Below are positions 22,031 through 29,893 of a stretch of 34,002 nt of DNA, piece by piece. The translations under genes were made by a program, and so were the position numbers. Source of the DNA: Lentimicrobiaceae bacterium (GTDB lineage Bacteria; Bacteroidota; Bacteroidia; Bacteroidales; WCHB1-69). The notes beneath the pieces were generated by a model that saw nothing but the letters and a program-made list of their open reading frames with translations, did no database searches and was not told the origin of the DNA. The stretch is taken from positions 1-34,002 of the forward strand of contig WQWP01000004.1 in the NCBI GenBank assembly GCA_009787485.1, in the 5' to 3' direction. The stretch's first letter is position 1. Each line of letters starts with the position of its first letter.

Positions 22031-24877
22031 ATGATAAAAGACGATTTTACCATTAGACACATCGGTCCGCAAGGCGCGGAAATTGAAAAAATGTTGCACA
22101 CCTGCGGCGTAAAAACTTTAGACGAGTTAATTGAAAAAACAGTTCCGGCTGCCATTCGCCTGCCTGAAAAACTGCCGCTTCCGGATGGTTTGCCCGAAGG
22201 CGAGTACCTGCAAACAGTAAAATCAATACTGTTGAAAAACAAACTGTATAAATCCTATATCGGTATGGGATACTACAATACGTTTACGCCTGCCGTGATT
22301 TTGCGCAATATTTTTGAAAATCCGGGCTGGTACACTTCCTACACGCCCTATCAAGCCGAAATTTCGCAAGGGCGACTCGAAGCGCTGCTCAATTATCAAA
22401 CCATGATTATGGAGCTGACTGCCATGCCGCTCTCAAACGCCTCGTTGTTGGATGAAGCTTCTGCTGCCGGCGAAATGATGCTGATGTTTTACAACAGCCG
22501 CAGCCGCGATGCCATGAAAAACAATGTGTGCAAGTTTTTTGTACCGGAAGACGTGTTTCCGCAAACGCTAGGCGTGCTCAAAACAAACGCCGCTCCGCAA
22601 GGGATTGAAATCGTGGTGGGTAACACAGAAAAAACAGCACTTGACACTACCTTCTTCGGCGCTATGGTGCAATACCCAAACAGCTGGGGCGAGGTACACA
22701 ACTACAAACAGTTTACTGCCAACGCACAGGCAAAAGGCATTTTTGTAGGCGTTGCCGCCGATTTGTTGGCGCTCACTGTTTTGACGCCTCCGGGAGAGTG
22801 GGGCGCCGACTGTGTCATCGGTTCTACACAACGTTTAGGTCTTCCTATGGGATTTGGCGGTCCTTCTGCCGGCTATTTAGCTTGCAAAGAAGATTTTAAA
22901 CGCCAGCTTCCGGGTCGTATTATCGGAGTAACGGTGGATGCGCAAGAGAACCGCGCCGTGCGTATGGCATTGCAAACCCGCGAGCAACACATTAAACGCG
23001 AACGCGCTACATCTAACATTTGCACAGCTTCGGCATTGGTAGCCATTATGTCCGGTTTTTACGGTATGTGGCACGGCGCCCAGGGATTGCGTAATAAAGC
23101 GCTCAAAATCAATGTGCTTGCAGGTGTGTTAGCCAAAGAAGCTGAAAAATACGGATACAAACAACACAACAAAACATTTTTCGATACTTTGTGTTTTGAA
23201 GCGCTCAACGGGGTTACCGCAGAAGATGTTAAAAAAGTAGCCCTGGCACACGAAGTGAACTTCTATTACTGGTGCGAAACCTGTTTCTCTTTGTCTTTAG
23301 ATGAAACCGTAAAATTGGAAGATGTAAACTTCATCTTGTCTATTTTGGCAAAAGCTGCCGGCAAAGAGTTTGCGCCGTTTGTTTGTCAGCCGCATATTCC
23401 TCAATTGAATATTCCCAAAGATTTGCAACGCACTTCCGCCTTCATGCAGCAAGATATTTTCACCCAATATCAATCCGAAACAGAGATGATGCGCTACATG
23501 AAAAAATTAGAAGTGAAAGACTTATCACTCAATCGCGCAATGATTCCGCTCGGCTCTTGCACTATGAAGTTGAATGCGGCAGCGGAAATGATGCCGTTAA
23601 GTTGGGCAGAAGCAGGCGCATTGCACCCGTTTGCACCGGAAGACCAAACTATAGGATATTTGGAAATGATTCGGGAAATGGATCTGTGGCTGCAAGTGAT
23701 TACCGGTTTCAAAGCCTTTTCGTTCCAGCCCAATTCGGGGGCAGCAGGCGAGTACGCCGGCTTGATGGTGATTCGCAATTATCACATTGACAAGGGCGAA
23801 GCACATCGAAATGTCTGCTTAATTCCGGCATCGGCGCACGGCACCAACCCGGCATCGGCAGCCAAAGCCGGCTTAGAGATTGTGGTCGTAAAATCAACCG
23901 CCGGCGGCGAAATTGATGTGGAAGATTTACGCGCCAAAGCCGAGCAGCATAGAGCTGATTTGTCGTGCATTATGATTACCTACCCTTCTACGCACGGCGT
24001 GTTTGAGGAAGCAATTCTGGAAATCATCAAAATTATTCACGATAACGGCGGTTTAGTGTATATGGATGGCGCAAATATGAATGCGCAGGTGGGTTTGGCC
24101 TCTCCGGGCGCCATGGGCGCAGATGTGTGCCACTTAAATCTGCACAAAACCTTTGCAATGCCGCATGGCGGAGGAGGTCCGGGCATGGGGCCTGTTGGGG
24201 TTGCCGATTATTTAACAGATTACTTGCCAAACCACGAACTCTATAAAGTGGGCGGAGAGAAGGGCTGTCAAATTGCAGCATCGCCCTACGGAAGCGCCTT
24301 CTTATTGCCAATTACTTACGGCTATCTGAAAATGCTGGGCGGAAACGGTTTAACCGAAGCCACCAAGATGGCAATGCTCAACGCCAACTACATGGTAGCT
24401 CGCCTGAAAGACCACTATAAAATCATGTACCTCGGCACACACGGACGTTGCGCCCACGAGTTTATTCTCGATTGTAACGAGTTTGACCGCTCTGCCGGCG
24501 TGCAAGTGATTGATATTGCCAAACGCTTGATGGACTACGGGTTTCACGCACCCACGGTAGCCTTCCCTATTCACGGCACGCTCATGGTAGAGCCTACCGA
24601 AAGTGAACCGTTGTGCGAAATTGACCGTTTATGCGATGCTTTCATCTCCATTCGCGAAGAGATTCGTGAAATTGAAGAGGGCAGGGCCGACAAAACCAAC
24701 AACGTGATTAAAAACGCGCCACACACAGCCAAGGTGGTTTGCGCCAATGAATGGAACAGACCTTATTCCCGCGAAAAAGCAGCCTACCCGATGCCGCACG
24801 ATGATAAATACTGGCCAATGGTGGGAAAAGTAAATGATGCGCACGGGGATAGAAATTTGCAGTGTTGTGTAGGGTAA
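22031..24877 (+). CDS. gcvP: Glycine dehydrogenase (decarboxylating), P protein
   Basis: The PLP-dependent P protein decarboxylates glycine and passes the aminomethyl group to lipoyl-H protein in the glycine cleavage system. At 948 residues it is the single-chain form with both halves fused: the N-terminal half has RHIGPQ, YIGMGYYNTFTPAVILRN and YTPYQAEISQGRLEALLNYQ, and the C-terminal half has MIPLGSCTMKLNAAAEM, FQPNSGAAGEYAGLM, IPASAHGTNPASA and the PLP-lysine motif NLHKTFAMPHGGGGPG (Lys706). gcvT and gcvH are not adjacent, as is common in Bacteroidota. The gene is richer in G+C than its surroundings, consistent with high expression rather than transfer. Confidence 0.98.
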   Translation: MIKDDFTIRHIGPQGAEIEKMLHTCGVKTLDELIEKTVPAAIRLPEKLPLPDGLPEGEYLQTVKSILLKNKLYKSYIGMGYYNTFTPAVILRNIFENPGWYTSYTPYQAEISQGRLEALLNYQTMIMELTAMPLSNASLLDEASAAGEMMLMFYNSRSRDAMKNNVCKFFVPEDVFPQTLGVLKTNAAPQGIEIVVGNTEKTALDTTFFGAMVQYPNSWGEVHNYKQFTANAQAKGIFVGVAADLLALTVLTPPGEWGADCVIGSTQRLGLPMGFGGPSAGYLACKEDFKRQLPGRIIGVTVDAQENRAVRMALQTREQHIKRERATSNICTASALVAIMSGFYGMWHGAQGLRNKALKINVLAGVLAKEAEKYGYKQHNKTFFDTLCFEALNGVTAEDVKKVALAHEVNFYYWCETCFSLSLDETVKLEDVNFILSILAKAAGKEFAPFVCQPHIPQLNIPKDLQRTSAFMQQDIFTQYQSETEMMRYMKKLEVKDLSLNRAMIPLGSCTMKLNAAAEMMPLSWAEAGALHPFAPEDQTIGYLEMIREMDLWLQVITGFKAFSFQPNSGAAGEYAGLMVIRNYHIDKGEAHRNVCLIPASAHGTNPASAAKAGLEIVVVKSTAGGEIDVEDLRAKAEQHRADLSCIMITYPSTHGVFEEAILEIIKIIHDNGGLVYMDGANMNAQVGLASPGAMGADVCHLNLHKTFAMPHGGGGPGMGPVGVADYLTDYLPNHELYKVGGEKGCQIAASPYGSAFLLPITYGYLKMLGGNGLTEATKMAMLNANYMVARLKDHYKIMYLGTHGRCAHEFILDCNEFDRSAGVQVIDIAKRLMDYGFHAPTVAFPIHGTLMVEPTESEPLCEIDRLCDAFISIREEIREIEEGRADKTNNVIKNAPHTAKVVCANEWNRPYSREKAAYPMPHDDKYWPMVGKVNDAHGDRNLQCCVG

Positions 24878-24882
24878 TAGGC

Positions 24883-24916
24883 TCGCAAAGGCGCAAAGAA
24901 AAAAAACTTCGTGTCT
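24883..24916 (-). repeat. CTTTGCG-type boilerplate repeat
   Basis: Just after the gcvP stop the reverse strand reads CTTTGCGCCTTTGCGAGCC after AGACACGAAG, a TGCG-periodic sequence related in style to those at 10893-10925 and 32539-32573. Confidence 0.5.
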
Positions 24917-24925
24917 TTACTAACC

Positions 24926-25093
24926 CATTGCCGTCAGCTTCATTGCCGTCAGTTTTAACTGACGGAACAAATAGAAAATAAGCAAAAAATGGCTTTAGCC
25001 AAAATCATTATTAATTTTTGGCTAAAGCCATTTTATCCTTTCCTTTCAATCCGTCGGCTGAAGCCGACGGCAATGAGAGCCGACGGCAATGAG
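24926..25093. repeat. Nested palindromic repeat cluster
   Basis: A 168-base inverted repeat built from palindromes. Left half: partial unit CATTGCCGTCAGCTT (24926-24940), full unit 24941-24967 (stem CCGTCAG/CTGACGG), inner unit 24986-25004 (AAAATGGCTTTAGCCAAAA). Right half mirrors it: inner unit 25016-25034 (exact reverse complement), full unit 25050-25076 (stem CCGTCGGC/GCCGACGG), partial unit 25077-25093. The outer stems differ in base pairs but keep self-complementarity. It could also work as a bidirectional terminator between gcvP and the reverse-strand genes. Confidence 0.8.
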
Positions 25094-25113
25094 TGTTAAT
25101 GAGATAGAGTGTT

Positions 25114-25221
25114 TCACCGCTGTATCACCATCTTTTGCGTTAGCACTGCGCCATCTTTCAGGATGATCACCACAAAATGCAGGCCTGTGGCGGAAGTGGG
25201 TAGTTGAATGGTATGGGAAGG
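25114..25221 (-). pseudogene. Remnant of a T9SS C-terminal sorting domain
   Basis: On the reverse strand this reads IQLPTSATG-LHFVVIILKDG-VLTQKMVIQR then TGA, a classic end of a type A sorting domain, with no start or upstream domain of its own. It follows the stop codon of the lipoprotein gene at 25222 in the same frame, so reading through that TAA would append it. It matches the remnant at 18473-18547. Confidence 0.7.
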
Positions 25222-25545
25222 TTATTTGCAATAAGTTTCTCCCAATTTTATCACTTCATAGAGTTCTTCACACTCTTCACCAGAACACAATACGATGATG
25301 CCTGCACATCCATAATAAGTAATCTTGTCGGTATATGTGTTTGGCCCAAAAATATACCCTTCTCTTTTACCTTTGCCAAGTTTACTAAAAACGGCTTCTG
25401 TAATACAAGTGCTTTCCGGTAGATCCAAATCTTGAAGCCACCTTATTTCTGTAAATGGGTCAGATACATGACAGTGTGGATCTTTATGACACGAGATTAA
25501 AAGAATTGCTATGCCAATAGTGATTAAATATAATGTTCGCTTCAT
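25222..25545 (-). CDS. Small cysteine-rich lipoprotein, function unknown
   Basis: A 107-residue protein with a lipobox (LLISC, Cys19) after a hydrophobic leader, so an anchored periplasmic or surface lipoprotein. The mature part contains seven further cysteines (for example HCHVSD, STCITEAV, YYGCAGIIVLCSGEEC and the terminal YCK) and the segment FSKLGKGKREGYIFGPNTY. No family was recognised. It lies 68 bases downstream of the pseudoprotease gene on the same strand and may be co-transcribed. Its stop codon is followed in frame by a T9SS tail remnant. Confidence 0.65.
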   Translation of the reverse strand: MKRTLYLITIGIAILLISCHKDPHCHVSDPFTEIRWLQDLDLPESTCITEAVFSKLGKGKREGYIFGPNTYTDKITYYGCAGIIVLCSGEECEELYEVIKLGETYCK

Positions 25546-25613
25546 AATTATAATGGAAGGTTTTAAAAGTTAGTTTTTAACATTTGAAAATTATGGCAAA
25601 ATAATAAAATATT

Positions 25614-27188
25614 TTATTCAATAATGATTTTTTTTGTCGCAATATGGTTTCCCATGGATAGTTTTACAAAATAGACTCCGGTGAGTAAATTAGAATGATT
25701 GACGTTGATTTTGTGGGCATTGCAATGTTCAATTCCGGAAATAAGTTTGCCTGATGAGTTAAAAATTTGAATTGAAAAAGGTTTCATTTCTTTCGCATGC
25801 ACTATTTCTATGGTAAAGTTTCCAATATTAGGATTTGGATAAACAGTAAAATCAAATTTATGATGGGATACCTCTGCAACCGAATAATAAATTTCATGAT
25901 CGAAATTTTCCGAATCAGCGTTTCCCGGATCATTCACAGGTGTTAATGATCTACAATGCTGAACATAAATATTATAAGAGTTTGAAATTTCGTCGTCAGG
26001 TGATGAAAAAGTAATATATGCACTATATCTCCCGCTACTGACCCCATAAACCGGCCATACGGTAACAGTATTCCCAACAACATTACCACTTCCGCTATAA
26101 ACAAGACTTCCTGTAAGATATGTAAAAATTTTTACAGAATAATGAGTTGCACCGGTAAGTTCGAACGTTAAACCCTCATCTATACAGGCAATATTTGTCC
26201 ACGCTACCAAATTAATGCCATCAGGAAGTTCAACACAATTAAAATTTTCGATTCTTGCCTGAAACTGACTACCTTCCTGCGCCTGAAAACCCGGCTTTAA
26301 ACTGATACTATTTCCTGCTATATACGTAACATCTGCACCTTGTTGAATGACACCGGTTGACTCAATGGTATGAGCTGCTTTATAAATGAACGAACCGGAA
26401 GATATATTCCAGTTGAAAACCAAATTTAATGCAGGGCAAGCATCAATACCATCCCAAACAGATACACCTGTTTCATTTGGGTCAAGGCGCCCTTGTAAGC
26501 GTTTATCTACCTCCCACGACCTAAAAAGTTTGCCATAGTTTGAGCTATGTTTACCAGGATCCTTACACTCGTAACTCTTACATTTATTACCTTGACGGTG
26601 AAATTGTCCGATAATACGTTTTTGGGCATTAAAAAGTGGCGATCCCAAGCTTGCGCCATATCCGTGTCCATTCTCTGTAGCAATCCAATTAATTTTGTAA
26701 TAGTTTGAAGCATCGTATTGGTAGCAATCTGAAGTTTGAGGCGTCATATCAAAAGTGGAGATTCTTTTTTCGCCTGTTATACGGCAATAAATACTAACTC
26801 CTCCGGCACTTTGGTTTTCATTTCTGTCCCATCCTGCAAAATATGGACGAAATGTTGCTCGAGGCCTTTTTGACAATTCCAATAATACATAATGTGTATG
26901 TTCAGCGACAATAGGTGCGCTAGCTCCGCTAATAGATTGAGTGAGTGAAACGCTACCCGAATTGCAAAAAGGTTTTTCAGTATTAAAATAAACAATTATA
27001 TTGTTTGCATTGCAACTCCCACAAGGTCCAAGCATATCAGAATTACAAACACATTCACAATTTGTTAATATATACATACCGGCATTTCCCGTTGTGTTCC
27101 AAGTATTGGAGGAACTCTCCTGTTCAAATTGCGCATTCACTCCCATAAAGAGCGCGCCCAAAAAAGTTAATAATAAGATTTTTTTCAT
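25614..27188 (-). CDS. T9SS-exported trypsin-like lysyl-endopeptidase homologue without catalytic triad
   Basis: A 524-residue surface or secreted protein: signal peptide (1-20), a short TWNTTGNAG motif (29-37), a trypsin-fold region (about 38-250) resembling secreted lysyl-endopeptidase-type proteases of Bacteroidota, a region with FIYKAAHTIESTG..IQQGADVTYIAGNSISLKPGF (beta-rich, about 265-310), an Ig-like stretch, and a type A T9SS sorting domain (from FTVYPNPNIGNFTIEI to the end). By alignment with remembered motifs, LTANHC reads LTNCEC (His to Glu45), DFLLLEL reads HYVLLEL (Asp to His99) and SGSPLF reads LGSPLF (Ser to Leu181). The flanking motifs (YFAGWDRN, RIIGQFH, YGKLFRSW, RLDP) are kept, so a non-enzymatic role is more likely than simple decay. 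Confidence 0.75.
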   Translation of the reverse strand: MKKILLLTFLGALFMGVNAQFEQESSSNTWNTTGNAGMYILTNCECVCNSDMLGPCGSCNANNIIVYFNTEKPFCNSGSVSLTQSISGASAPIVAEHTHYVLLELSKRPRATFRPYFAGWDRNENQSAGGVSIYCRITGEKRISTFDMTPQTSDCYQYDASNYYKINWIATENGHGYGASLGSPLFNAQKRIIGQFHRQGNKCKSYECKDPGKHSSNYGKLFRSWEVDKRLQGRLDPNETGVSVWDGIDACPALNLVFNWNISSGSFIYKAAHTIESTGVIQQGADVTYIAGNSISLKPGFQAQEGSQFQARIENFNCVELPDGINLVAWTNIACIDEGLTFELTGATHYSVKIFTYLTGSLVYSGSGNVVGNTVTVWPVYGVSSGRYSAYITFSSPDDEISNSYNIYVQHCRSLTPVNDPGNADSENFDHEIYYSVAEVSHHKFDFTVYPNPNIGNFTIEIVHAKEMKPFSIQIFNSSGKLISGIEHCNAHKINVNHSNLLTGVYFVKLSMGNHIATKKIIIE

Positions 27189-27319
27189 TGATTTTTTTTT
27201 AATTGTTGAAAATGTTTAATAAATGCTCGTTTTTTAAGAACAGGCAAAACTTGTCATCCTTTCTCCATCAGCCCCCGGATGGGTTATATTCAACAATAAA
27301 AAAACGTGGGACTGTAACT

Positions 27320-27444
27320 TTATTCGGTTCCGAGGTCTTCAACTACCTTTACCACAAATAAGTAGCCCACGTCAAAAAAGACGTGAGCATTAACTACTTA
27401 TTCCTGTGGCTTGGAAATTGTTGAAGTTTCGGAACCCAGAATAA
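27320..27444. other. Long 125-nt hairpin element, candidate structured RNA or mobile palindrome
   Basis: Six successive blocks pair in order: TTATTC/GAATAA (27320-27325 with 27439-27444), GGTTCCGA/TCGGAACC (27326-27333 with 27429-27436), CTTCAAC/GTTGAAG (27337-27343 with 27420-27426), CCACA/TGTGG (27352-27356 with 27405-27409), AATAAGTAG/CTACTTATT (27357-27365 with 27394-27402) and CCCACGTC/GACGTGAG with one mismatch (27366-27373 with 27380-27387), around an AAAAAA loop. That is about 42 pairs. No coding potential is seen. A CGTGGG at 27305-27310 could pair with the apical CCCACG as an alternative fold. Confidence 0.75.
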
Positions 27445-27495
27445 AAGCTAACGCTTTTTCTAACTATGTTTTTAAAGTGCTATGTTGCACATTTT
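27443..27495 (+). terminator. Possible terminators after the long hairpin
   Basis: AAAAGC-TAAC-GCTTTTTC (27443-27460) and GTGC-TATGTT-GCAC followed by ATTTTTTTATG (27477-27500) are short stems before U-runs on the forward strand. They would fit the end of a transcript containing the long hairpin. Confidence 0.35.
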
Positions 27496-27662
27496 TTTAT
27501 GTCATAATGATAATTTTTGTTAATATTTGGGTGAAAAGATATTAAAAAAATCAGGATATGATTTTTTGACACAATTCGGGGCTAAATCTTTTTTTTCCCA
27601 GCACAAGAAAAAAAGTTTTAACCTACAGTTAGATATTTGTACGGTATATTGAATGTTTTTCA

Positions 27663-27670
27663 TATTTTTG
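27663..27670 (+). promoter_or_regulatory. Putative -7 element of the DUF4143 gene
   Basis: TATTTTTG, an exact TAnnTTTG, with TTTG at 27636-27639 (23 bases upstream). It lies 72 bases before the ATG of the ATPase gene. Confidence 0.4.
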
Positions 27671-27742
27671 CCAAAATTTTCATATACAACATCTGAAAAT
27701 AAACAAATCTATATGTTATAAAATATAAATACATCAAATTTC

Positions 27743-28990
27743 ATGGAATCGTATATCGTAATAGAAGAATTTATTAAGAAAAAAACTCTTATTGAACGTT
27801 CTGATTATACCAAAAAAATTACTCCATTTATTGATAAGAATATAATAAAGGTATTAACCGGGCAGCGCCGTGTAGGAAAAAGCTACATTTTGTTTCAATT
27901 AATCTTAGAAATAAAAAAACAAAATCTTAATGCTAATGTGATCTATATCAGCAAAGAGTTAAAACCGTTTGAACACATTGTAAACGATAACTTGCTATAT
28001 GAATTTGTACAGTCAAATCTAAAATCAAATGCAAAAAACTACTTATTTGTTGATGAGGTTCAAGATATTGTAAATTTTGAAAAAGCCTTGCGAAGTTTGC
28101 TTGCCGAAAACGTTTGTGATATTTTTATTACAGGAAGTAATGCTAAATTGCTTTCGGGCGAATTGGCAACTTATTTGTCCGGGAGATATGTTGAATTTGC
28201 CATTCATCCATTAAGTTACAATGAATTTTTAGATTTTTTCTCTCTTGAAAACAATTCTGAAACCCTCAACAAATATATTGCTGTTGGTGGAATGCCTTAT
28301 ATAAAAACTATAGGATTGGACGAAAACCAAGTATATGAATATCTTAAAAATGTGTATGCCAGCATTCTTTTGCGCGATGTTGTAGCAAGAGAAAATATTC
28401 GCAATGTAAGGTTTTTAGAAAATTTAGTAGAATTTTTGGCCGATAATATTGGTAGTTTGTTTTCCGCTTCAAATATCAGTAAGTATTTAAAATCTCAACA
28501 AATATTATTAACTCCGCAAGTGGTTCTCAGTTACATAAAATCGCTTTGCAATGCTTTTTTTATTCACAAAGTAAGCAGATACGATATTAAAGGGAAACAA
28601 CTTTTTGAATACGGTGAGAAATATTATTTTGAAGATATTGGTTTGCGAAATGCAATCAGGGGCTTTAACAGAGCCTCCGATATTGGAAAAATTATAGAAA
28701 ACTTGGTGTATAATCATTTACAGCAATTGGGCTATACGATTAATGTAGGACAGATGGACAGTGCGGAAATTGACTTTATTGCCGAACAAAATGGCAAACA
28801 AATTTACATTCAGGTAGCTTACTTACTCAACGATGAACAAACAAAAAAACGAGAATTTGGTAATTTGTTGAAAATAAACAATAACTACCGAAAATACGTG
28901 GTTACTCTAGACGAATACAACAATAGCAGCAATTACGAAGGCATTGAGCATATTCACCTTCGCCAATTTTTGACAAAAACAGAGTTATAA
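27743..28990 (+). CDS. AAA ATPase with DUF4143 domain
   Basis: A 415-residue protein of the common AAA_14/DUF4143 type. The N-terminal ATPase has Walker A GQRRVGKS (40-47), Walker B LFVDEVQD (101-108) and the sensor-like ITGSNAKLLSGELATYLSGRY. The C-terminal DUF4143 part carries a restriction-nuclease-like motif AEIDFIAEQNGKQIYIQV (about 354-371). The cellular role of this family is not established; it is frequent in Bacteroidota accessory regions, often as isolated genes of variable presence. It has its own promoter box and no co-directional neighbour within 79 bases. A fragment of another family member lies at 18538-18588. Confidence 0.88.
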   Translation: MESYIVIEEFIKKKTLIERSDYTKKITPFIDKNIIKVLTGQRRVGKSYILFQLILEIKKQNLNANVIYISKELKPFEHIVNDNLLYEFVQSNLKSNAKNYLFVDEVQDIVNFEKALRSLLAENVCDIFITGSNAKLLSGELATYLSGRYVEFAIHPLSYNEFLDFFSLENNSETLNKYIAVGGMPYIKTIGLDENQVYEYLKNVYASILLRDVVARENIRNVRFLENLVEFLADNIGSLFSASNISKYLKSQQILLTPQVVLSYIKSLCNAFFIHKVSRYDIKGKQLFEYGEKYYFEDIGLRNAIRGFNRASDIGKIIENLVYNHLQQLGYTINVGQMDSAEIDFIAEQNGKQIYIQVAYLLNDEQTKKREFGNLLKINNNYRKYVVTLDEYNNSSNYEGIEHIHLRQFLTKTEL

Positions 28991-29018
28991 TCCATTACTT
29001 GGTGAAGAAATAATTTAT

Positions 29019-29026
29019 TACTTTCG
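29019..29026 (+). promoter_or_regulatory. Putative -7 element of the glycosyltransferase gene
   Basis: TACTTTCG (one mismatch to TAnnTTTG) with TTG at 28999-29001, 17 bases upstream; 43 bases before the ATG. Confidence 0.3.
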
Positions 29027-29069
29027 CGCTTAAAAGTTGAACTTAAAAATCTAACACCCAACCATTCTT

Positions 29070-29858
29070 ATGCACCCCATCACCGGCATCATCATTACGC
29101 TAAACGAAGAAAAAAACATCACAGATGCTGTTCTTTCTTTGCAACAGATTTGTAATGAGATAATTGTTGTGGATTCGTGTAGCCATGATAACACCCGCGA
29201 AATGGCAGAAAAAGCAGGTGCAAAAGTTTATGTTCAACACTATTTGGGAGATGGAATCCAAAAAAATATCGGACTGCAATTTGCCACAAACAGATGGATT
29301 TTCTGTATGGATGCCGATGAACGATTAACGCCGGAATTGGTTGCCGCCATCAATGCCATTGACTTGGCCAACACACAATATTGGGGTTTTGCCGTGAAAC
29401 GGCGTAACTATATTGGAAGTCGCTGGGTTCGTTGCTGCGGTTGGTATCCCGATTATGTGGTCAGACTATTCCGACACGACAAATTGCGATTTGCTGAGGT
29501 AAAGCAACATGCAACGGTTCCTGCAAAAAACACCTGCAAATTGCCGGCAGATATGATGCACTATACCTATCATAATATTGGAGAGCTTTTCTCTAAACCC
29601 GCCCGCAATTTTTCAACTCGCAGCGCCAAAATAATGTTCCTGAATGGTAAAAAAACTAACGTTTTCTCACCTGTTCTTCATGGTTTTTGGGCTTTTTTCA
29701 GTAATTATTTCTTCAAAAAAGGAATACTGGGTGGTATAGATGGATTGACCCTCTCCATTGCCATCGCTTGCAACTCCTACTTAAAATATGCAAAATTGCT
29801 TGAATATCAACGAGATTCTGAAGTCAGAAACAAAGAAAATTTTGAAAAAGTTTGGTAA
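29070..29858 (+). CDS. Family 2 glycosyltransferase (WaaE-like)
   Basis: A 262-residue GT-A-fold glycosyltransferase. The N-terminus reads ITGIIITLNEEKNI, followed by EIIVVDSCSHDNT and the metal- and sugar-binding MDADE (80-84), the order found in lipopolysaccharide-core enzymes of the WaaE/KdtX group. The RRNYIGSRWVRCCGWYPDYVVRLFRHDKLRF segment is typical of that subgroup. Hydrophobic stretches near the C-terminus suggest membrane association. The acceptor is unknown; with lpxB in the window a surface glycan or core role is plausible but unproven. It is followed after 35 bases by the DUF2807 gene. Confidence 0.85.
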   Translation: MHPITGIIITLNEEKNITDAVLSLQQICNEIIVVDSCSHDNTREMAEKAGAKVYVQHYLGDGIQKNIGLQFATNRWIFCMDADERLTPELVAAINAIDLANTQYWGFAVKRRNYIGSRWVRCCGWYPDYVVRLFRHDKLRFAEVKQHATVPAKNTCKLPADMMHYTYHNIGELFSKPARNFSTRSAKIMFLNGKKTNVFSPVLHGFWAFFSNYFFKKGILGGIDGLTLSIAIACNSYLKYAKLLEYQRDSEVRNKENFEKVW

Positions 29859-29893
29859 CTTAAATGATTATTCACCTATAAATTATTATTATT

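Larger units (their letters stand above)
27189..27742. other. 554-base divergent intergenic region
   Basis: No open frame is credible here. From left to right it holds the upstream region of the reverse-strand gene (a -7-like AAGTTTTG on the reverse strand near 27244-27251), a small inverted repeat CCATC/GATGG (27265-27282), the long hairpin at 27320-27444, two U-tract hairpins (27443-27458 and 27477-27495), and a TATTTTTG promoter box at 27663-27670. Confidence 0.6.

Noticed and set aside
22383..24896. Several 60-135-codon frames opposite or offset to gcvP
   Set aside because: All overlap the fully conserved gcvP frame and encode no recognisable domain.
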